Source: Runella zeae DSM 19591 (GTDB lineage Bacteria > Bacteroidota > Bacteroidia > Cytophagales > Spirosomataceae). Taken from it: a stretch of 64,000 nt of DNA. Positions 1 to 8,539 of the stretch are shown here, piece after piece; position 1 is the first letter of the stretch; the number at the start of each line of letters is the position of its first letter. The DNA lies in assembly GCF_000423565.1 (NCBI RefSeq), contig NZ_AUIF01000010.1, positions 62,001 to 126,000 on the forward strand, in the 5' to 3' direction. The notes beneath the pieces are model-generated. The model was not told where the DNA came from. It saw nothing but the letters and a program-made list of their open reading frames with translations, and searched no databases. Both the position numbers and the translations under genes were made by a program.

Positions 1-372
1 AATCTTACTCCCGCCGAAATTCGGCATTTGGGTCAAAAAGCACAAAGTTTAGGATTAGAGGTATTGCTAGAAGTCCACAACCAAGAAGAATTGGAGCAAA
101 GTATATGCGAATATGTGGATATGGTAGGTGTCAACAATCGAAATCTTAAAACTTTTGTAACTTCTATCGAAACTTCTGTGGAATTAGCGCAACTTATTCC
201 AGATGATTTCGTCAAAATATCCGAAAGTGGGCTCAAAAATGCAGACACTATTCAGCAACTTCGGGGAGTAGGGTATCAAGGTTTTTTGATTGGAGAATCG
301 TTTATGACTACTGACGACCCCGGACTTGCGCTCAAAAACCTCATTGATAAGTTTCAAATGAGCATCAACTAA
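1..372 (+). CDS. trpC: Indole-3-glycerol phosphate synthase, C-terminal part
   Basis: TrpC closes the indole ring, converting carboxyphenylamino-deoxyribulose phosphate to indole-3-glycerol phosphate in cytoplasmic tryptophan synthesis. The frame is open from base 1, so the N-terminal half of the (beta/alpha)8 barrel lies before the window; 123 residues are visible. Family motifs seen are LEVLLEVHNQEEL, the VGVNNRNLKTF strand (the Asn-Arg-Asn of the active site), the ISESGL strand and the phosphate-binding GFLIGESFM near the end. trpF follows after 22 bp in the same direction, as in a Bacteroidota trp operon. Identification is firm; only the length is unknown. Confidence 0.95.
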   Translation, partial: NLTPAEIRHLGQKAQSLGLEVLLEVHNQEELEQSICEYVDMVGVNNRNLKTFVTSIETSVELAQLIPDDFVKISESGLKNADTIQQLRGVGYQGFLIGESFMTTDDPGLALKNLIDKFQMSIN

Positions 373-394
373 CAACCATAAAGTACCTACTACT

Positions 395-1039
395 ATGATG
401 AAGATTAAAGTTTGTGGAATGCGCGACACAGCTAATTTAGCTGAACTACTTGAGTTGAAACCTGACTTCATAGGGTTTATTTTTTATGACAAATCTCCTC
501 GTTTTGTGGGCGAAATCTTGGACGAAGAGTTTGTCAAAAATATACCAAAACCTATCAAAAAAGTAGGTGTTTTTGTCAACGCAAACCCTGACTTTATCCT
601 CAGAAATGTTAAGAAGTACGATTTACAATTTGTACAACTGCATGGTAACGAAACACCCGATTTTTGTCGAACCCTCAAAATGCGGGGCGCTAATATCATA
701 AAGGCATTTTCGGTAGATGAAAACTTCAATTTCGCAACCCTCAACAATTACAAACCTCATTGCGACTTTTTCCTCTTCGATGCCAAAGGCACTCAGCCAG
801 GCGGAAATGGTATCACATTTAACTGGGAAGTTCTCAAGCGCTACGACAACGACAAACCTTTCTTTCTGAGCGGAGGGCTATCGCTCGAAAATATCGAAGA
901 GGTTTCTAAACTCGATAACCCCATTTTTGGTTTAGACGTAAACAGCAAGTTTGAGACAGAACCAGCCCTCAAAGATATTGAAAAACTCAAACAGCTCATG
1001 GAGATGGTTAGACCTGCCGCCGAAGAAGTAGAAGCCTAA
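395..1039 (+). CDS. trpF: Phosphoribosylanthranilate isomerase
   Basis: TrpF catalyses the Amadori rearrangement of N-(5-phosphoribosyl)anthranilate, the step just before TrpC. The 214-residue product has the family length. Visible motifs are the N-terminal KVCGMRD with the catalytic Cys, VGVFVN, VQLHGNE, the FDAKGTQPGGNGITFNW loop carrying the catalytic Asp, FLSGGLSLENI and GLDVNSKFE, the phosphate-binding end of the barrel. Two ATGs (395 and 398) are adjacent; either could start translation. It lies 22 bp after trpC and 82 bp before trpB, all on the same strand, so co-transcription is likely. Confidence 0.97.
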   Translation: MMKIKVCGMRDTANLAELLELKPDFIGFIFYDKSPRFVGEILDEEFVKNIPKPIKKVGVFVNANPDFILRNVKKYDLQFVQLHGNETPDFCRTLKMRGANIIKAFSVDENFNFATLNNYKPHCDFFLFDAKGTQPGGNGITFNWEVLKRYDNDKPFFLSGGLSLENIEEVSKLDNPIFGLDVNSKFETEPALKDIEKLKQLMEMVRPAAEEVEA

Positions 1040-1121
1040 AGCTTTATTTATTCGGCAACTCCCCACAAAATCAAACTTCGTTTTATCACTTTTTTAGAAT
1101 CAAATTAATAGAGTATATCCC

Positions 1122-2315
1122 ATGACAACGTTAGTAAACTCCCCTTTCCAAGTTGATACGCGCGGCTACTACGGGCAGTTTGGTGGGGCATATATTCCCG
1201 AAATGCTATATCCTAACGTGGAAGAGCTTCGAGAAAATTACCTCCAAATCATTGCCCAGCCTGATTTTCAGGAAGAATTTCAGGGGTTGTTGCGCGATTA
1301 TGTAGGCCGCCCTACGCCCTTATATTTTGCAAAACGACTTTCTGAAAAATACAATACCAACATCTATCTCAAGCGTGAAGACCTTTGCCATACGGGTGCT
1401 CATAAAGTAAATAATACAATCGGTCAGATATTGCTTGCCAAACGCCTCGGCAAAAACAAAATCGTGGCCGAAACAGGAGCCGGCCAACATGGCGTGGCCA
1501 CTGCCACTGTATGTGCATTGATGGGCATGGAATGTATCGTATATATGGGTGCGATTGATATCGAACGCCAAGCGCCTAATGTGGCTCGTATGCGCATGTT
1601 AGGAGCAGAGGTACGCCCGGCTACAAGTGGCTCACAAACTCTCAAAGACGCTACCAACGAAGCCATGCGACATTGGATCAACAACCCAACCGATACGCAC
1701 TATATCATTGGGTCGGTAGTAGGGCCACATCCTTATCCCGACATGGTGGCACGTTTTCAGTCGGTTATTTCGGAAGAAATCAAAAAACAATTATTAGAAA
1801 AAACAGGCTCCGAACTTCCTAACTATGTCATTGCATGTGTAGGGGGAGGTTCCAATGCCGCAGGTGCTTTTTTTCATTTCCTAGATGATACTTCCGTCAA
1901 ACTCATTGCGGCCGAAGCAGGTGGACATGGTATTACTTCTGGGCTGTCGGCGGCCACTACTTTTTTAGGAAAGATGGGCGTTTTGCATGGCAGCAAAAGT
2001 ATTTTGATGCAAACCGAAGACGGGCAAGTAGTCGAGCCACACTCTATTTCTGCGGGTTTGGACTATCCAGGTATCGGGCCACTTCATGCACATTTGCACG
2101 ATACGCATCGGGCGGAGTTTTATGCCATTACAGATGATGAATCCGTAACAGCCGCGATGGAGCTTTCCAAATTAGAAGGCATCATTCCAGCCTTAGAAAG
2201 TGCTCATGCCTTGGCTGTGTTGTCGTATTTGAAAGCTACTTCCGGCGAAACAGTCGTCATCAATCTCTCCGGACGCGGCGACAAGGACTTGTCGACCTAT
2301 ATGAAGTATTTGTAA
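1122..2315 (+). CDS. trpB: Tryptophan synthase beta chain
   Basis: TrpB is the PLP enzyme that condenses indole with serine to give tryptophan. The 397-residue length is typical. It starts with the usual [14 protein letters not shown]; the PLP lysine is in the [13 protein letters not shown] motif (Lys95), the phosphate-binding glycine loop is [10 protein letters not shown] near residue 236, and the [14 protein letters not shown] and SGRGDKD motifs are intact, so the enzyme should be active. Normally trpA follows; here the next ATG, one base after the TAA stop, opens an unrelated ATPase gene, and no trpA is found in the window. The alpha subunit must be encoded elsewhere if the pathway is complete. 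Confidence 0.98.
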   Translation: MTTLVNSPFQVDTRGYYGQFGGAYIPEMLYPNVEELRENYLQIIAQPDFQEEFQGLLRDYVGRPTPLYFAKRLSEKYNTNIYLKREDLCHTGAHKVNNTIGQILLAKRLGKNKIVAETGAGQHGVATATVCALMGMECIVYMGAIDIERQAPNVARMRMLGAEVRPATSGSQTLKDATNEAMRHWINNPTDTHYIIGSVVGPHPYPDMVARFQSVISEEIKKQLLEKTGSELPNYVIACVGGGSNAAGAFFHFLDDTSVKLIAAEAGGHGITSGLSAATTFLGKMGVLHGSKSILMQTEDGQVVEPHSISAGLDYPGIGPLHAHLHDTHRAEFYAITDDESVTAAMELSKLEGIIPALESAHALAVLSYLKATSGETVVINLSGRGDKDLSTYMKYL

Positions 2316-2316
2316 A

Positions 2317-3579
2317 ATGAAAGTTTCTCATATTTACATAAAAGACAATCACCAATTTAAAGACTTTGAATTGGACTTAACTTATCCAGCGGGGCACCCC
2401 AAAGCAGGTAAACCGCTGGATAAAGTCTGTATTATCGGTCAAAGCGGCACAGGGAAAACGAGTTTGTTAAATAAGCTTGCCAAGCCAGCTGAAAAAATCT
2501 ATTATTCAGAACCTACTACCAAATCTGATCAAATTAATAATAATCAGATTACTACTCCCTTAGATTTTAATAATAAAAATTCAAGTTTTATAAAATATGT
2601 CAATAGCGACAGTGATATTCGGTTTACTTTATTCGACAATGGTTATTTAGTTTATAAGAATGGAATTGAATCCTCACAATCACGGTATTCTTTGCCTATA
2701 ATGATTGACGCTCATACCGGTGAGAAAGATTTAGGAGAAAATTTACAATATTGGAAAGATATAATAAAAGATATAATTGTTTTTAGAGAACAAGAAATTC
2801 AAAAAAAATTAGAAATAGCAGAATTAGTTACTACAAATCAAGAACTACTTCAGGCCGAACTTGACAAATTTAACGAATGGCAAAAAAGCCGACCAAACCC
2901 TCTCAAAGATTTAGCAGACAACTACTTAGACAAACTTCTCTCTCAATTTCATTTGAGAGTAAGGCAAAGCTTAGATTTTAAAAAGACAGAGGATATAAAG
3001 ACTATTAAAATTGAGACAATTGAGGGAAAAGAAGTTCCAAACAATTTATTGAGCACTGGTACCAAACAGATTATTTTAACAACACTTCCCTTGTATGCTT
3101 CAAAGCCTACCAAAACAATTATTCTATTTGACGAACCAGAACGTTCTTTATACCCAGATATTCAGACTAAAATCATAGATTTTTATACAAGCTTATCCAC
3201 TGATTGTCAATTCTTTTTTGCTACACACTCTCCCTTGATTGCTTCTTGTTTTGAGCCTTGGGAAATCATCGAACTCAAATTTAAACCCGATGGCAGTGTG
3301 TACAGAGAGCTATACTATGACTCACAAAAGGAAAATCACGTTGACAATTATACCATAGACCCCCGCTATCTTCGTTGGGATTCTATTTTGACTCGGATAT
3401 TTGATTTAGATAATGACAGTAACGAGGCACGTACGCGTAAGTTGATGGAATTGGCAACATTACGTAGCAAACTTCACAAAGCCAACGGTAAGCTTTCGGT
3501 CGAAGAAAAACAAAAGCTGCAAGCCCAATTTGAAAAATTGGCGAATTTATTAGATTGGGAATACGATGCAGAAAATTGA
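2317..3579 (+). CDS. SMC/ABC-like AAA ATPase, PtuA-type (Septu-like defence)
   Basis: A 420-residue ATPase of the OLD/RecF-like ABC class. Walker A is GQSGTGKTS at residues 41-49; a weak signature loop, LLSTGTKQIIL, lies near residue 244; Walker B with catalytic Glu is ILFDEPERS near 270; the switch His is in FFATHSPL near 302. The central part (about 70-240) is divergent and partly helical. The gene overlaps the HNH gene behind it by 14 bp. An ATPase of this class followed by a small HNH protein is the architecture of Septu (PtuA/PtuB), where the ATPase is thought to control the nuclease during phage infection. It begins one base after trpB and is visibly more AT-rich than trpB, which fits acquisition by transfer. 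No reverse transcriptase is nearby, so a retron is unlikely. The family name is inferred from motifs and neighbour. Confidence 0.75.
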   Translation: MKVSHIYIKDNHQFKDFELDLTYPAGHPKAGKPLDKVCIIGQSGTGKTSLLNKLAKPAEKIYYSEPTTKSDQINNNQITTPLDFNNKNSSFIKYVNSDSDIRFTLFDNGYLVYKNGIESSQSRYSLPIMIDAHTGEKDLGENLQYWKDIIKDIIVFREQEIQKKLEIAELVTTNQELLQAELDKFNEWQKSRPNPLKDLADNYLDKLLSQFHLRVRQSLDFKKTEDIKTIKIETIEGKEVPNNLLSTGTKQIILTTLPLYASKPTKTIILFDEPERSLYPDIQTKIIDFYTSLSTDCQFFFATHSPLIASCFEPWEIIELKFKPDGSVYRELYYDSQKENHVDNYTIDPRYLRWDSILTRIFDLDNDSNEARTRKLMELATLRSKLHKANGKLSVEEKQKLQAQFEKLANLLDWEYDAEN

Positions 3580-4222
3580 TAAAACACAAATCTTTTCAAC
3601 AGTTTATAAAAAATGGGAAGAAGGGTGCGGCCCCAATCATCCATCCTATAATTCTTCGAATGGCAAATACTACTATGATGTAGTTATGAATTTATTCCAT
3701 TGTCAAAAAGGAGTATGTGCTTACAGTGAAATTAGTTTATGTGATGATGACTATTATCAATTTGAGCTTTGGAATAATGGAAAATATTCTTCCCAAAAAC
3801 CAGAATTTAGCGGTGCTTTAGACCATTTTGATCCTAATTTAAAACCAACGCAAGGATGGCTATGGAGTAATTTGTTTATGGTTTCGAAAGACATCAATGA
3901 TAAACATAAAAGAGAGAAAGCTGTAGATTACATCCTCAAACCCGATTTGAACGACTATGACCCTTTTAGGCTTTTGGAGTATGACAATCAATTGCACGTT
4001 TTTATTGCAAATACTGACTTAGATAAAGTACTTCAACAACGGATTAATGATATGCTAGAGGTGCTGGGTATTAATTTATCTTGGATAAAAAAAAGTCGTA
4101 AAAATCATTTACTCATACTTAACATCAAACCGCCCCTCGGTGACTTTTACCGTTTCTTTGGTAACAATGTATTCAGCATCGAATGCAAACCTTCCCGAGA
4201 CGATTCGGCTGACCGTGTCTAA
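3566..4222 (+). CDS. HNH nuclease, PtuB-type (Septu-like), C-terminus probably rearranged
   Basis: A 218-residue protein with a degenerate but readable HNH core: Cys46/Cys51 in FHCQKGVCAYSE, the LDHFDP strand with Asp86-His87, the WLWSNLF motif with Asn102, and a downstream ND(K)H at 111-114. This matches the C-AYCE / EHFRP / W-NL layout of small HNH proteins such as PtuB and TIGR02646 relatives. Its start overlaps the ATPase stop by 14 bp, suggesting coupled translation. The last ~38 codons (from 4109) lie antisense within the coding region of the convergent lipoprotein gene. Since that gene ends like others of its family, the HNH tail is probably not native but read-through past an insertion junction. 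The catalytic core lies upstream and seems intact. Confidence 0.68.
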   Translation: MQKIDKTQIFSTVYKKWEEGCGPNHPSYNSSNGKYYYDVVMNLFHCQKGVCAYSEISLCDDDYYQFELWNNGKYSSQKPEFSGALDHFDPNLKPTQGWLWSNLFMVSKDINDKHKREKAVDYILKPDLNDYDPFRLLEYDNQLHVFIANTDLDKVLQQRINDMLEVLGINLSWIKKSRKNHLLILNIKPPLGDFYRFFGNNVFSIECKPSRDDSADRV

Positions 4223-4633
4223 TCGAGAAATGACGACTTGCCCAGGATTGGATGATTTGGTGTTAAAAATCTTGAAATTGTTGTCGTAATAAATTCCAAA
4301 AGGTTTGTCATACGTATCTTCCAATAAATTAGTACCCACCACTCCTTTGGGTAGCGTTAGCTGAACGCGGTCTTTGGTACTGGCATTGGTATGGATAAAC
4401 AAATAAAAAGTAGTAGCGCTCAATTGTTTAAACTCAACTTCGATGGCCTTGGCGGCAGTCCCTTGGTCGTTGCGAATGCCGTTTGCAATCCAAACTTTCC
4501 CATTGATTTTACAGCCGAAGGTATTTAGCCCTTCAGTGGTGGGAGCGGGCAAAGCATCTTCTTTGGGTTGGCAGCTATTGAGGGTGAAGAGGCCGAAGGT
4601 TAAGAAGAAAAGTAGTGGTAAGAAGTTCTTCAT
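4109..4633 (-). CDS. Small secreted lipoprotein, DUF6252-like
   Basis: A 174-residue lipoprotein. The signal peptide (about residues 1-20) ends in a lipobox, TLNSC, so Cys21 would be lipidated. The mature part starts with the TFGCKINGKVWIANG segment and ends in GRFDVKYE, both typical of the DUF6252 beta-rich lipoproteins common in Bacteroidota. No enzymatic residues are seen and the function is unknown. It lies 20 bp after eboF on the same strand and may be the last gene of that transcript. Its 3' end is overlapped for 114 bp by the convergent HNH gene. Confidence 0.75.
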   Translation of the reverse strand: MKNFLPLLFFLTFGLFTLNSCQPKEDALPAPTTEGLNTFGCKINGKVWIANGIRNDQGTAAKAIEVEFKQLSATTFYLFIHTNASTKDRVQLTLPKGVVGTNLLEDTYDKPFGIYYDNNFKIFNTKSSNPGQVVISRLDTVSRIVSGRFAFDAEYIVTKETVKVTEGRFDVKYE

Positions 4634-4653
4634 AGAAAGGGTTGAAAACGAGC

Positions 4654-6027
4654 TTATTCATTCTCAAACAAATGCCCCCAAATCACGTCATATACATCTA
4701 CGGCTTGGAGTTCGGCTTGGGTGAGGTGAGCGTCCGTAATACAAATGGGATAAAACTCGCGGGGCGCACTGATACCCCCGTGTGAGCCTTTAATGAGCGT
4801 AGCGTCTAGCGGAATAACGTCCATTAAATAGCGGAAACCGAGCAACTTACGTGCTAATTTGTATCCTGCTCGAAGTTTGATAAATGGATTTTTGGGGTCC
4901 ATAAACATCTCAACGGGGTCGTAGCCTGGTTTGCGGTGAATGTCCACCAAATGCGCGTAATCGGGCGCTTTAGCGTCGTCGAGCCAATAATAGTAGGTAA
5001 ACCAACTGTCGGGTTTGGCTACTGCGACCAAGTCGCCCGCCCGCTCGTGGTCGATATGGTGCGCTTTTTTACCTTCTTCGTCCAGTACAAGTTCGATACC
5101 TTCGGTTTGTTCGAGGCGTTTTTTTACTCGCGCTTTTACGGCGGGGTCGTTGATATAAATGTGGGCAATTTGGTGGTCGGCAGCGGCAAATGCTTTCGAA
5201 GCTCCCGCGTCGAGCAGCTCATACCAACGCTCTGTACGTACCGAAATCAACCCTTCTTCCCGCAAAATACGATTGATGTGAACGGGACGGTGAACGGGGT
5301 TGATGCCGTATTCGGAAAGTAAAATAATGCGGGTGTTTTTGGATTCGTAGTATTTTACCAAATCGGCTACCACTTGGTCGATTTCGTTTAATTCTTTGCT
5401 AATTTTAGAGAAATCAGGACCAAATTTTTGTAAACAATAATCCAAATGCGGCAAGTAGATGAGCGTCAGCGTAGGGTCGTGTTTGCGGTCAACCCATACG
5501 GAAGCATCCGCAATCCACTTCGTCGATTTAATATTGGCATTGGGTCCCCAAAAGTTAAAGAGAGGAAATTGCCCCAAGTCTTGCTGAAGTTCATCGCGCA
5601 ACGACGCAGGATAAGCGTAACAATCGGGAGCTTTTACTCCGTCGGCGTGGTATTGGGGGCGAGGTGTGACCGAAAAATCGGCGGTGGAGTACATATTGTA
5701 CCACCAAAACATCTTTGAACACGTAAACGACGGGTCTTGACGTTTGGCGGCATCCCAGATTTTTTCGGCCTTCACCAACTTGTTGGATTGCTTCCAAAAT
5801 TTCATTTCGGCATCCTCGCGGTCGTACCAGCCGTTGGCCACAATCCCGTGTTCCGAAGGCCATTTGCCCGTTACATAACAACTCTGCGAAGTAGTGGTTA
5901 CGGCAGGCAGCACGGGCTTAATCGGCGTGATGTGGCGAGATTTAACATACTCGCTCAAAAAAGGAGTATGTTCTCCAATCAAATTGGCACTTAGGCCAAC
6001 AATATCTATGACGACAGTTTTGTTCAT
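4654..6027 (-). CDS. eboF: EboF, alkaline-phosphatase-superfamily (nucleotide pyrophosphatase-like) protein
   Basis: A 457-residue protein of the type I phosphodiesterase/nucleotide pyrophosphatase fold. The N-terminus VVIDIVGL supplies the first metal Asp (Asp8), and LPAVTTTSQ (about 41-48) holds the nucleophile Thr; GKWPSEHGIVANGWYDR follows as in the superfamily. LPHLDY keeps one Asp, but the usual His four residues later is Gln, and the usual Asp-His pair is SEYG; GSHGG supplies a late His. Metal sites may therefore differ from classical members. No signal peptide is visible. The start overlaps the eboE stop by 4 bp, so the two are probably translationally coupled. It is the final gene of the six-gene ebo operon, implicated in moving a metabolite to the periplasm in cyanobacteria. 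Confidence 0.85.
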   Translation of the reverse strand: MNKTVVIDIVGLSANLIGEHTPFLSEYVKSRHITPIKPVLPAVTTTSQSCYVTGKWPSEHGIVANGWYDREDAEMKFWKQSNKLVKAEKIWDAAKRQDPSFTCSKMFWWYNMYSTADFSVTPRPQYHADGVKAPDCYAYPASLRDELQQDLGQFPLFNFWGPNANIKSTKWIADASVWVDRKHDPTLTLIYLPHLDYCLQKFGPDFSKISKELNEIDQVVADLVKYYESKNTRIILLSEYGINPVHRPVHINRILREEGLISVRTERWYELLDAGASKAFAAADHQIAHIYINDPAVKARVKKRLEQTEGIELVLDEEGKKAHHIDHERAGDLVAVAKPDSWFTYYYWLDDAKAPDYAHLVDIHRKPGYDPVEMFMDPKNPFIKLRAGYKLARKLLGFRYLMDVIPLDATLIKGSHGGISAPREFYPICITDAHLTQAELQAVDVYDVIWGHLFENE

Positions 6028-7220
6028 TTTAATTGTTCATTCACCCATTGCATTTCGCGGACGATTGACTCGCCAATGGGTTTTTGCATATCAGTGGGTA
6101 AGACACCCCACGTATAAGTTTCGACTTCGAGGTGTTGGGTAAACGGCGTAGCCTTATGTACATTGAGCGTCTTCACAATTTCAGCTTGTGTTGAGTCAAG
6201 TAAGCCATATGAATCAATAAACAGCGGTACGTGGAAATGAATCCGCCATTCGTTGTGGGTACTTGAGTCGGCTTGGATGGCTTCGGCCAAATCAGGGAAT
6301 TTTTGGAAAGTACCTTCGTTGGTTTTGGCTACGACTTGGTGCAAATACACGGGTTCGTCGAAGCTTCGAATCGCGTCTAATTTTTCGGCGCGTTGGTCGT
6401 TCAATGTCATTTTTACGGCCGAACTAATCTGAATTTTTCCGACTCGGATTCCTAGTTCTTTGAGCTGGTCAACAATGACTTGTGGTTCTTCATAACTGAC
6501 CGCAAAATGGCACACATCGTAGCAAAGTTGGATGTGAGTAAGCAATGTTTCTTTGGCCTCTTCGGGTGTCAAATCGTGGGATTCTTGCAAATGAGCAATC
6601 CCTTTGGGTAAAAAATAATCAGCATACCACTCAATAAACTCTTGCCCATTTTCCAAAATTCCGTCAGGCTCAGGCTCAATGTCAAGGTGCATGAGTTTGC
6701 CCGTGACTTGGCGGAGAGCTATCAACTCTTCTACCACATTCAGTATATTTTCAGTGGCTGTTTTGATGGCTTGTTGTTTCTCTTCTTCGGTTTGCCACCA
6801 ATAGCGATACGATAATGGAGAGGTAGAAACGCCTCCCTCCATATTATCGGGAAGCAGTTGTGCCAAAATCCTAAAGAGACGCTTGGTATATTCAGTACGG
6901 TCGTTGGTGGTCCAGTCGGGAGTATGAACGTCGTCTTTGACACGCGTGGCATGAAAACCTCCGTAGGGGAAGCCGTTCATGGTAAAAACGTAGATACCGT
7001 TGGCGGTCAACCATTCTTTAAACTCTGCCAACTTTTCAGGCTCCGATAGCTCAATAGAAGCATCATTGGCGAGCCGAAGCCCTAAGGCAAAAGGTTCGTT
7101 GGGTGAGAGTTTTGATTTTATGTAAGGAAGGTTATCGCGCAAGGTTTGGAAATGATTCTCCCATTGTTCGCCAGGGTGAATATTGCTACAATAAGTGAGG
7201 TGCCCGTAGGGAGTTTTCAT
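6024..7220 (-). CDS. eboE: EboE, TIM-barrel metabolite-traffic protein
   Basis: The product is 398 residues from the ATG at 7220 (MKTPYGHLTYCSNIHPG, the family start). The frame stays open for 34 codons upstream, but that stretch is not conserved in character. It is a sugar-phosphate isomerase/epimerase-like (AP endonuclease 2) barrel. Likely metal residues are in LMHLDIEPEPDGILE, QLCYDVCHFAV and KIQISSA. The eboF gene begins inside its stop codon. A 138-bp gap separates it from eboD upstream, wider than the other junctions. The substrate is not known. In the established cluster it acts with the other Ebo proteins in export or processing of a small molecule. Confidence 0.85.
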   Translation of the reverse strand: MKTPYGHLTYCSNIHPGEQWENHFQTLRDNLPYIKSKLSPNEPFALGLRLANDASIELSEPEKLAEFKEWLTANGIYVFTMNGFPYGGFHATRVKDDVHTPDWTTNDRTEYTKRLFRILAQLLPDNMEGGVSTSPLSYRYWWQTEEEKQQAIKTATENILNVVEELIALRQVTGKLMHLDIEPEPDGILENGQEFIEWYADYFLPKGIAHLQESHDLTPEEAKETLLTHIQLCYDVCHFAVSYEEPQVIVDQLKELGIRVGKIQISSAVKMTLNDQRAEKLDAIRSFDEPVYLHQVVAKTNEGTFQKFPDLAEAIQADSSTHNEWRIHFHVPLFIDSYGLLDSTQAEIVKTLNVHKATPFTQHLEVETYTWGVLPTDMQKPIGESIVREMQWVNEQLK

Positions 7221-7358
7221 TATGGTGAATAGTGTAGAAAAAAATCTTTTTGGAAAACATCGTTTTATATAAAAAGGTGTTTTCCAAACAAAAATACTTT
7301 CCTCGGCCCCACCTCCTGTCATAAGAATTTTTGGCCTAAGAAAGTATGAGGGAGTTTT

Positions 7359-8525
7359 TTAATTGATTAACAAACTCGAAAAATGTCCTTCTAAATAATC
7401 CACCGATTCGGCAATCCGGTCAGCGTCCATTTCGTGGACTTCAACGCCCTTGCCAATGCGGTCGAGGAGCATGATAGTCAGGCGACCGCCCAAGTGTTCT
7501 CTAAATTCTTGGAGGCCGTTGCGAAGGTTGATTTTATCGTTTTCGGCGAGTTTGGGGTGATACAAATCAAAACCCAACTTTTGAATTACGGCCAAGATTC
7601 GTTCTAATTCTTCTGCATGGAGTTTGCCCACTTTGGTCGAGTACACACTGTCTAGCGCAATTCCAATCGCTACGGCTTCTCCGTGACGAATCTGAAAATC
7701 GGTGAGATACTCCAGTTTGTGAGCAGCCCAGTGCCCAAAGTCCAACGGTCGTGAAGAACCAAACTCAAAGGGGTCACCGCTACGGATATGTTCTACGTGC
7801 ATTTCAGCGCAACGGTGAATCAAATAGGCCATAACCTCTTCGTTGCGTTGAGCTAGGGCTTGTGCGTTAGCTTCAATCCACTCAAAGAAAACTTTATCTT
7901 TGATAAGCGCTACTTTGATAGCCTCGGCAATGCCCGAACGCCAATCGCGGTCGTCGAGACTATGCAAGAAAGTAAGGTCATTAAAAACCGCAATAGGAGG
8001 AGCAAATGAACCCAAGAAATTTTTCTTTCCTCGGTAATTGATGCCGTTTTTGACTCCCACCCCTGAATCGTTTTGAGACAAAACCGTCGTCGGAATTCGG
8101 ATGTGTTTAACACCTCGGTGCGATACAGCAGCAGCATAACCTACCAAATCAAGAATAGCACCTCCGCCAATGCCAATCACAAACGAATGACGGTCAATAC
8201 CATATTGGTCAATTGCTTCCACAATTTGGTCAAAGAGCGCAGGGTCATTTTTGGCTTCTTCTCCCCCAGGCAGCAACAGAATAGAGGGTACTAATTTGAC
8301 GGACTCTTCTAAAGTCGCAAAATAGGTAAGAATATTTTGGGTAAGATGTGGGTAGTGAGCTGCAAAGCCACTATCTATCACGCATAATGCTTTGCGCTGG
8401 AAACTAGCATCGCCAAAAGAACGAAAAAATGCGCCTAGGGTATCGTTGGCAAGATGAAACAGGTCTTGGGTAAAAAATATGGAATAACTATAAGAGACCT
8501 GAAAAGATTGTTTTAGGGGTTGCAT
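7359..8525 (-). CDS. eboD: EboD, 3-dehydroquinate synthase-like protein
   Basis: A 388-residue paralogue of 3-dehydroquinate synthase/2-epi-5-epi-valiolone synthase. The NAD-binding IGIGGGAILDLVGYAAA, the HRGVKHIRIPTTVLSQNDSGVGVKNGIN active-site region, GIAEAIKVALIKD, FGHWAAHKLE and RHGEAVAIGI (metal ligands) are all present, so a cyclase fold with bound NAD and metal is expected. It probably does not serve the shikimate pathway but makes a cyclitol-type compound; that is inference from the cluster. The start is taken at the ATG at 8525 (MQPLKQSF), 14 bp after the eboC stop; the frame is open 66 codons further upstream, inside eboC, but without domain character. Confidence 0.87.
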   Translation of the reverse strand: MQPLKQSFQVSYSYSIFFTQDLFHLANDTLGAFFRSFGDASFQRKALCVIDSGFAAHYPHLTQNILTYFATLEESVKLVPSILLLPGGEEAKNDPALFDQIVEAIDQYGIDRHSFVIGIGGGAILDLVGYAAAVSHRGVKHIRIPTTVLSQNDSGVGVKNGINYRGKKNFLGSFAPPIAVFNDLTFLHSLDDRDWRSGIAEAIKVALIKDKVFFEWIEANAQALAQRNEEVMAYLIHRCAEMHVEHIRSGDPFEFGSSRPLDFGHWAAHKLEYLTDFQIRHGEAVAIGIALDSVYSTKVGKLHAEELERILAVIQKLGFDLYHPKLAENDKINLRNGLQEFREHLGGRLTIMLLDRIGKGVEVHEMDADRIAESVDYLEGHFSSLLIN

Positions 8526-8539
8526 AATTTTAAAAAACG

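Noticed and set aside
2317-4222. A retron (ATPase/HNH effectors occur in some retrons).
   Set aside because: No reverse transcriptase or msr/msd-like structure is next to the pair.
7359-8525. Housekeeping aroB.
   Set aside because: The gene lies inside the ebo cluster between eboC and eboE and has family features of EboD; no other shikimate gene is near.
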